Source: UBA8904 sp035448625
GTDB taxonomy: Bacteria > Desulfobacterota > Syntrophia > Syntrophales > Smithellaceae
Reading direction: 5' to 3'
DNA: 19,872 nt
NCBI GenBank assembly: GCA_035448625.1
Contig: DAOTJI010000049.1
Location: 1 to 19,872, forward strand
The notes under the pieces are model-generated. The model was not told the origin of the DNA and made no database searches. It saw only the letters and a program-made list of their open reading frames with translations. This document shows, in pieces, positions 16,363 to 19,872 of this stretch (position 1 is its first letter; every line of letters starts with the position of its first letter). A program made the translations under genes and the position numbers.

Positions 16363-16409
16363 CGGTCTTCCTTATGCAGCGGATTTCCATTCCATTGCGC
16401 ACGGCTGGT

Positions 16410-19259
16410 TCATTCATACAGGGACGTGAGCAGTTCCAGAATTTTGGACTGGCCGGGCGCGGTCGGGTCCGTGGCCATGTTGACCGCGTCACGCGATGTA
16501 TAAAAGGCGATTTCCCTCAAGGCTTCCCGGGAAATGCCGTAGGATTTGAGCCGCAGGTCGATTTGCAGTTCTGTGTAAAGCCGGCGGAGCGCCGTTTCCA
16601 GGTCATCCGAGCGGTTGATCAGGTAGGCCATATCCATAAACGCGTCGCGGCAGGTTTCCTTGTTGGCCATCACGAAGCCCAGCAGACCGAAAATGGCCGC
16701 CCGTCCGTGCGGCAGATGATAATGGGCGCCGATGGCGTGGGTCAGAGCGTGGCCCAGCCCCAGGCCTTTGAGAAAGGCCAGGCCGCCGCAGAGGGCCGCC
16801 ATGCACATGTCGGTCCTCGCGCGCAGGTTTTCCGGCTCGCGGTAAGCAGGAATGAGGCTCCGGCCGATGAGCTTGATGCCGTAGAGCGCCTTGGATTCAA
16901 AGTAGGGATGGTAAGGCGTCGCGAGCGAAACATATCCCTCGATGCAGTGTGACAGCGCGTCGATGCCGGATTCAACGGTGAGATTCGGCGGCATGGTTTT
17001 GGTGAAGAGCGGATCGATCACCGCGAGCTTCGGAATGAAGTGGTTGCTCATCAGGATGAACTTCAAATCCCGGGCCTTGTCCGTCAAAACGGCGCAGGGG
17101 TTGACTTCGCTGCCGGTGCCGGAGGTGGTCGGCAGGCAGATGATCGGCGGAAAAATCGGTTTGATTTTGCCGCCGCCGCCGACGATGCCTTCGTATTCGC
17201 GCAGGTCGCCCGGATGCGTGACGCGCAGGCCCAGCGTCTTGGCCGTGTCCAGCGAAGAGCCTCCGCCCAGCCCCAAAATGCCGTTGCAGCCCGTTTCCTT
17301 GTAAAGGGCGCCTGCGCGCTCGACAAGCTCAATGGGCGGGTCCGGCTCGACCTCGGCGAAGAATTCCGTTTCGATGCCGCTTTTCTTCAAAATGTCGGCG
17401 ACTTCGGCGGCCCGTCCGCTTTTGAACATGAACGGATCGGTGACCAGGAAAACCTTCGACACCTTCATGGAGCGGATTTTCGGCCCCATGTTTTTGGCGA
17501 CGCCTGCGCCCATCAGAATGTCGGGCATCGGCGGAATTCGGATTTCCCAGATTTTTTTCGTTTCCCGGAAAGTCTCAAGCCCCTGCCACACGTTCCGGAC
17601 TTCCGCTTCATCGACATCGAAAACGGAGCCGGTCGGGGCGACGAGCTCCTCGCGGAAAAAGGCGGGAATCGTCGTGTCGAGTCGGCTGAACTGCGCTTTT
17701 TCGTTGAAGGCCAGTTGATCGCGGAGCGTTTCCTTGGCGGCGGCAAGAATGTCCTCTTCGGTCAGTTTCAGGCCGTATCGAGCGTTCAAGAGCCCGGCAA
17801 AAAAAGGATAAACGGATTCGCCGCCGGGAACGGCGTTGAGGCAGTAGCCCATCGCATCGCAGGCCGCCGCCTTGATCTGTGTCGCCAGCGACGTCCGGAC
17901 CTGGTCCTTCTTTTCCTTGGGTTGTCGGTAGGTGAGGCCGGCCGTGTGGTCCGCGCCCATGGGCGAGGAAAAGTACGTGACGCCCGTTCCTTTGACCGCG
18001 CGGGGATCGTGGGCGGGCAGGGCCTGCCCCTTGAAGGCGGGGATGCGCTCCACATTGAGGAAACGGGCCGTCGTCACGACGCCGTTGCCCAGCGCGAAGC
18101 CGAGCGGCGTTTCCTTTTCGATTTCCAAAAGCAGGCTTTCCGCGCCTCTGGCGTCGCCCCAGTTCATTTTGCCCGCTTCGGCCGCGACGCCCAGGGCGCT
18201 GCCCGCCTCGATGCCGTCGAGGCCGATGTCGTCGCACAGGAACTTCAGCCGGGCGATGGCGTCGTTGTCGGTGATGCCCAGGTTGGTTCCCAGAAGGGCG
18301 ATCGTTTCGTATTCATACGCCGCGCAGATCTTTTTGCCGTCCCTGTCCGGATAGATGATCGAACACTGCACCAGACAGCCGGGCATGCAGCCGTGCATTT
18401 TTCCGCCGCGCTCGAACAGAATCTTCTGGATGTTGTTGCCGCTGACCGCCGTGAAATTTTCGGGGCGTCCGGAGCGGTAATTGAGGGCCGGAAGGGTGCC
18501 GTGCCCCGCGGAGTTGTTGATCGCAAACGGCGTGCCGAAGCGCGTGTAAAGACTGATGGTGACGTCGTGCTTCATCACGTCCGCCCAGTCGCGGACGATT
18601 TTGCGGAAGGCGTCGGGATCGGCCAGCGCGATCGGTTCGGTTCCGGTCGGATCCAGAAGGATCGCTTTGAGACCCTTGGCGCCCATCACCGCGCCCAGGC
18701 CGCCGCGGGCGGCGTTGCGGGACGGATCGCCGAAGATATCGGTCAGCGATATGGACGCTCCCTTGTACTGGCGCTCTCCGGCCACTCCCGTGGAGATGAC
18801 GGCGACTTTGTCGGAATACCGTTTATGGACGGCGGAAACCAGGTCGTAGTTTTTCAGGCCGCGGTATTCTTCCGCCGTCACCAGCTTTGCCCCGTCCTTC
18901 GTCACCACAAGCGCGCGCAGTTTTCCGTCCTGCGGCATGCCCTCGAACACGATGGCGCGCAATCCCAGACGATCCAGATACTGACCGGCGGGCCCGCCCG
19001 CATTGGCTTCCTTGATGCCCTGGGTGAGCGGGCTTTTCGCGCCGATGGACACGCGTCCCAGTTGCGGCGCGCGCGTTCCGGCGAGCGGACCGCACGCGAC
19101 GATCAACTTGTTTTCGGGCCCCAGCGGATCGCATTGCGGCGGAACTTCCCGGTTGAGAATTTTGGCGATCAGAGCGCTGCCGCCCACGCAAGTCCATTCC
19201 GAGGGAAGCGATTCGTAGGATATTTTTCCGTCGTTCAGCGATACGCGTAAAATTTTCAT
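16410..19259 (-). CDS. Fusion of aldehyde:ferredoxin oxidoreductase and iron-type alcohol dehydrogenase
   Basis: A single 949-residue open frame with two full enzymes. Residues 1 to about 570 are an AOR-family tungsten/molybdo-bispterin enzyme: N-terminal VGGSALIAKIL, GPLAGTRAPQLGRVSIGAKSP, the AARGGLGAVMGAKGLKAI block, cluster cysteines C291, C295 and C299 in HGCMPGCLVQC, and the fourth at C473 in DAMGYC. Residues from about 579 to the end are a group III iron-dependent alcohol dehydrogenase: NAD-binding GGGSSLD (665-671), PTTSGTGSEV, and metal ligands D767, H771, H837 and H851. AORs interconvert acids and aldehydes with ferredoxin, and the ADH interconverts aldehyde and alcohol with NAD(P)H, so the fusion could channel an aldehyde. 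GGGAGA precedes the ATG. It lies 31 bases after the 4-hydroxybutyryl-CoA dehydratase gene, suggesting succinate semialdehyde as the shared aldehyde. Confidence 0.9.
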   Translation of the reverse strand: MKILRVSLNDGKISYESLPSEWTCVGGSALIAKILNREVPPQCDPLGPENKLIVACGPLAGTRAPQLGRVSIGAKSPLTQGIKEANAGGPAGQYLDRLGLRAIVFEGMPQDGKLRALVVTKDGAKLVTAEEYRGLKNYDLVSAVHKRYSDKVAVISTGVAGERQYKGASISLTDIFGDPSRNAARGGLGAVMGAKGLKAILLDPTGTEPIALADPDAFRKIVRDWADVMKHDVTISLYTRFGTPFAINNSAGHGTLPALNYRSGRPENFTAVSGNNIQKILFERGGKMHGCMPGCLVQCSIIYPDRDGKKICAAYEYETIALLGTNLGITDNDAIARLKFLCDDIGLDGIEAGSALGVAAEAGKMNWGDARGAESLLLEIEKETPLGFALGNGVVTTARFLNVERIPAFKGQALPAHDPRAVKGTGVTYFSSPMGADHTAGLTYRQPKEKKDQVRTSLATQIKAAACDAMGYCLNAVPGGESVYPFFAGLLNARYGLKLTEEDILAAAKETLRDQLAFNEKAQFSRLDTTIPAFFREELVAPTGSVFDVDEAEVRNVWQGLETFRETKKIWEIRIPPMPDILMGAGVAKNMGPKIRSMKVSKVFLVTDPFMFKSGRAAEVADILKKSGIETEFFAEVEPDPPIELVERAGALYKETGCNGILGLGGGSSLDTAKTLGLRVTHPGDLREYEGIVGGGGKIKPIFPPIICLPTTSGTGSEVNPCAVLTDKARDLKFILMSNHFIPKLAVIDPLFTKTMPPNLTVESGIDALSHCIEGYVSLATPYHPYFESKALYGIKLIGRSLIPAYREPENLRARTDMCMAALCGGLAFLKGLGLGHALTHAIGAHYHLPHGRAAIFGLLGFVMANKETCRDAFMDMAYLINRSDDLETALRRLYTELQIDLRLKSYGISREALREIAFYTSRDAVNMATDPTAPGQSKILELLTSLYE

Positions 19260-19290
19260 GTCATTCTCCCTGGGCGGCGAACATCGGTTT

Positions 19291-19872
19291 TTATTTCTTT
19301 TCTTCCTTGATCCCTGCGATATTTTTGGCCAGATTTTTCTTCTGCTCCAGATTGCCCTGGCGGGCGATCATGATGCGCTGCGCCTGGGGCGAGCCTGCGC
19401 CGTGCATCGACTCCGTGCGGTAACCGACCGCCGCCGTGCCCAGCGTCAGGTTTTCCACCAGCCGCATGATCCGCGCCCGATCTTCACAGGAAACATTGGC
19501 GGTCCCCTTCAGGTACTTCTCCAGCACCCGGCCGATTTCCGGATTCTTGAAATCCTTCTCGGAGGCCATGGTGACCATCATCCCGCCCGCGATGTCTTCG
19601 GCCAGCCGGCAGATTTCATAGGGGAAACGGGTGACGTTCTGCTTGCAGACGTTGGCCAGCAAAAGGTCGATGAGGTAGGTGCCGGACGCCGTCTTGTAGC
19701 CCTGGGCCGAACAGGCGATGCCGCAGGAAAAAAGCGTTTCGTTGAGGTGCGTCATCTCGATGAGCTTGTCTTTGACATGGGAGGCCCTGGCCGCGCCGTT
19801 GTAATCCGCCGCCAGCGCCGCCGCGCCGATGAGGACGTCGCCCACGCCGACTTTGCAGCCGCCGTAGCTCTG
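19291..19872 (-). CDS. abfD: 4-hydroxybutyryl-CoA dehydratase, C-terminal part
   Basis: The frame is open at the window end, so only the last 193 residues of a protein usually near 490 are seen. It matches the C-terminal (HpaB-related) part of AbfD: SYGGCKVGVGD, HLNETLFSCGIAC, where the late His and Cys cluster ligands are expected, ANVCKQNVTRFPYEICRLA, and the tail TESMHGAGSPQAQRIMIARQ with AKNIAGI. The enzyme is a [4Fe-4S] flavoprotein that dehydrates 4-hydroxybutyryl-CoA to crotonyl-CoA by a radical mechanism and can isomerise vinylacetyl-CoA. The first two cluster cysteines lie outside the window. It is the upstream neighbour of the AOR-ADH fusion with a 31-base gap, so the two are probably co-transcribed. 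A related FAD-dependent 4-hydroxyphenylacetate hydroxylase is the alternative, but the tail motifs favour AbfD. Confidence 0.9.
   Translation of the reverse strand, partial: QSYGGCKVGVGDVLIGAAALAADYNGAARASHVKDKLIEMTHLNETLFSCGIACSAQGYKTASGTYLIDLLLANVCKQNVTRFPYEICRLAEDIAGGMMVTMASEKDFKNPEIGRVLEKYLKGTANVSCEDRARIMRLVENLTLGTAAVGYRTESMHGAGSPQAQRIMIARQGNLEQKKNLAKNIAGIKEEKK

Noticed and set aside
17040..19250. A 736-codon open frame on the + strand, antisense to the AOR-ADH gene.
   Set aside because: Its translation is arginine/glycine/alanine-rich without any motif, and the opposite strand encodes two complete enzymes. It is an artefact of strong third-position GC bias.

Overview
The window looks like a chromosomal piece of a strictly anaerobic, moderately GC-rich bacterium, most plausibly a Desulfobacterota (Syntrophia/Deltaproteobacteria-type) fermenter or syntroph. 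That placement is inference from gene content: two 2-oxoacid:ferredoxin oxidoreductase loci, a soluble NuoE/NuoF/HoxU-like NADH module, a tungsten/molybdopterin-type aldehyde:ferredoxin oxidoreductase and a 4-hydroxybutyryl-CoA dehydratase. No rRNA, tRNA, insertion sequence, CRISPR array or phage gene was recognised. Coding density is high; no gap exceeds about 200 bases.

Region 1 (1-3741, + strand) is one operon: the 3' part of a 2-oxoacid:ferredoxin oxidoreductase beta subunit, then NuoE-like, NuoF-like and HoxU/NuoG-N-terminus-like subunits, closed by an intrinsic terminator. It has an NADH/FMN/FeS electron-transfer unit but no hydrogenase or complex I membrane subunits, so it probably links a ketoacid oxidoreductase and/or ferredoxin to NAD(H).

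Region 2 (3759-9497) is a mixed set of single genes: two class I SAM methyltransferases (+), a secreted TPR protein (-), an unusual fusion of an RsbW-like ATPase domain to a GNAT acetyltransferase (-), and a patatin-like lipoprotein (+).

Region 3 (9564-19872, all - strand) reads, in transcription order: 4-hydroxybutyryl-CoA dehydratase (partial), a 949-residue fusion of aldehyde:ferredoxin oxidoreductase with an iron-type alcohol dehydrogenase, the GTPase HflX (apparently with a non-AUG start), a membrane-anchored 5'-nucleotidase, and a complete porGDAB set.

The most interesting point is the fusion next to the dehydratase. The ADH half belongs to the family that includes 4-hydroxybutyrate dehydrogenases, so the pair could form a route succinate <-> succinate semialdehyde <-> 4-hydroxybutyrate, then (after CoA activation not seen here) crotonyl-CoA. 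The acid/aldehyde step would run on ferredoxin instead of through succinyl-CoA. The POR systems and the NADH module would supply or consume the reduced ferredoxin. This pathway is a hypothesis; the domain identities are well supported by motifs.
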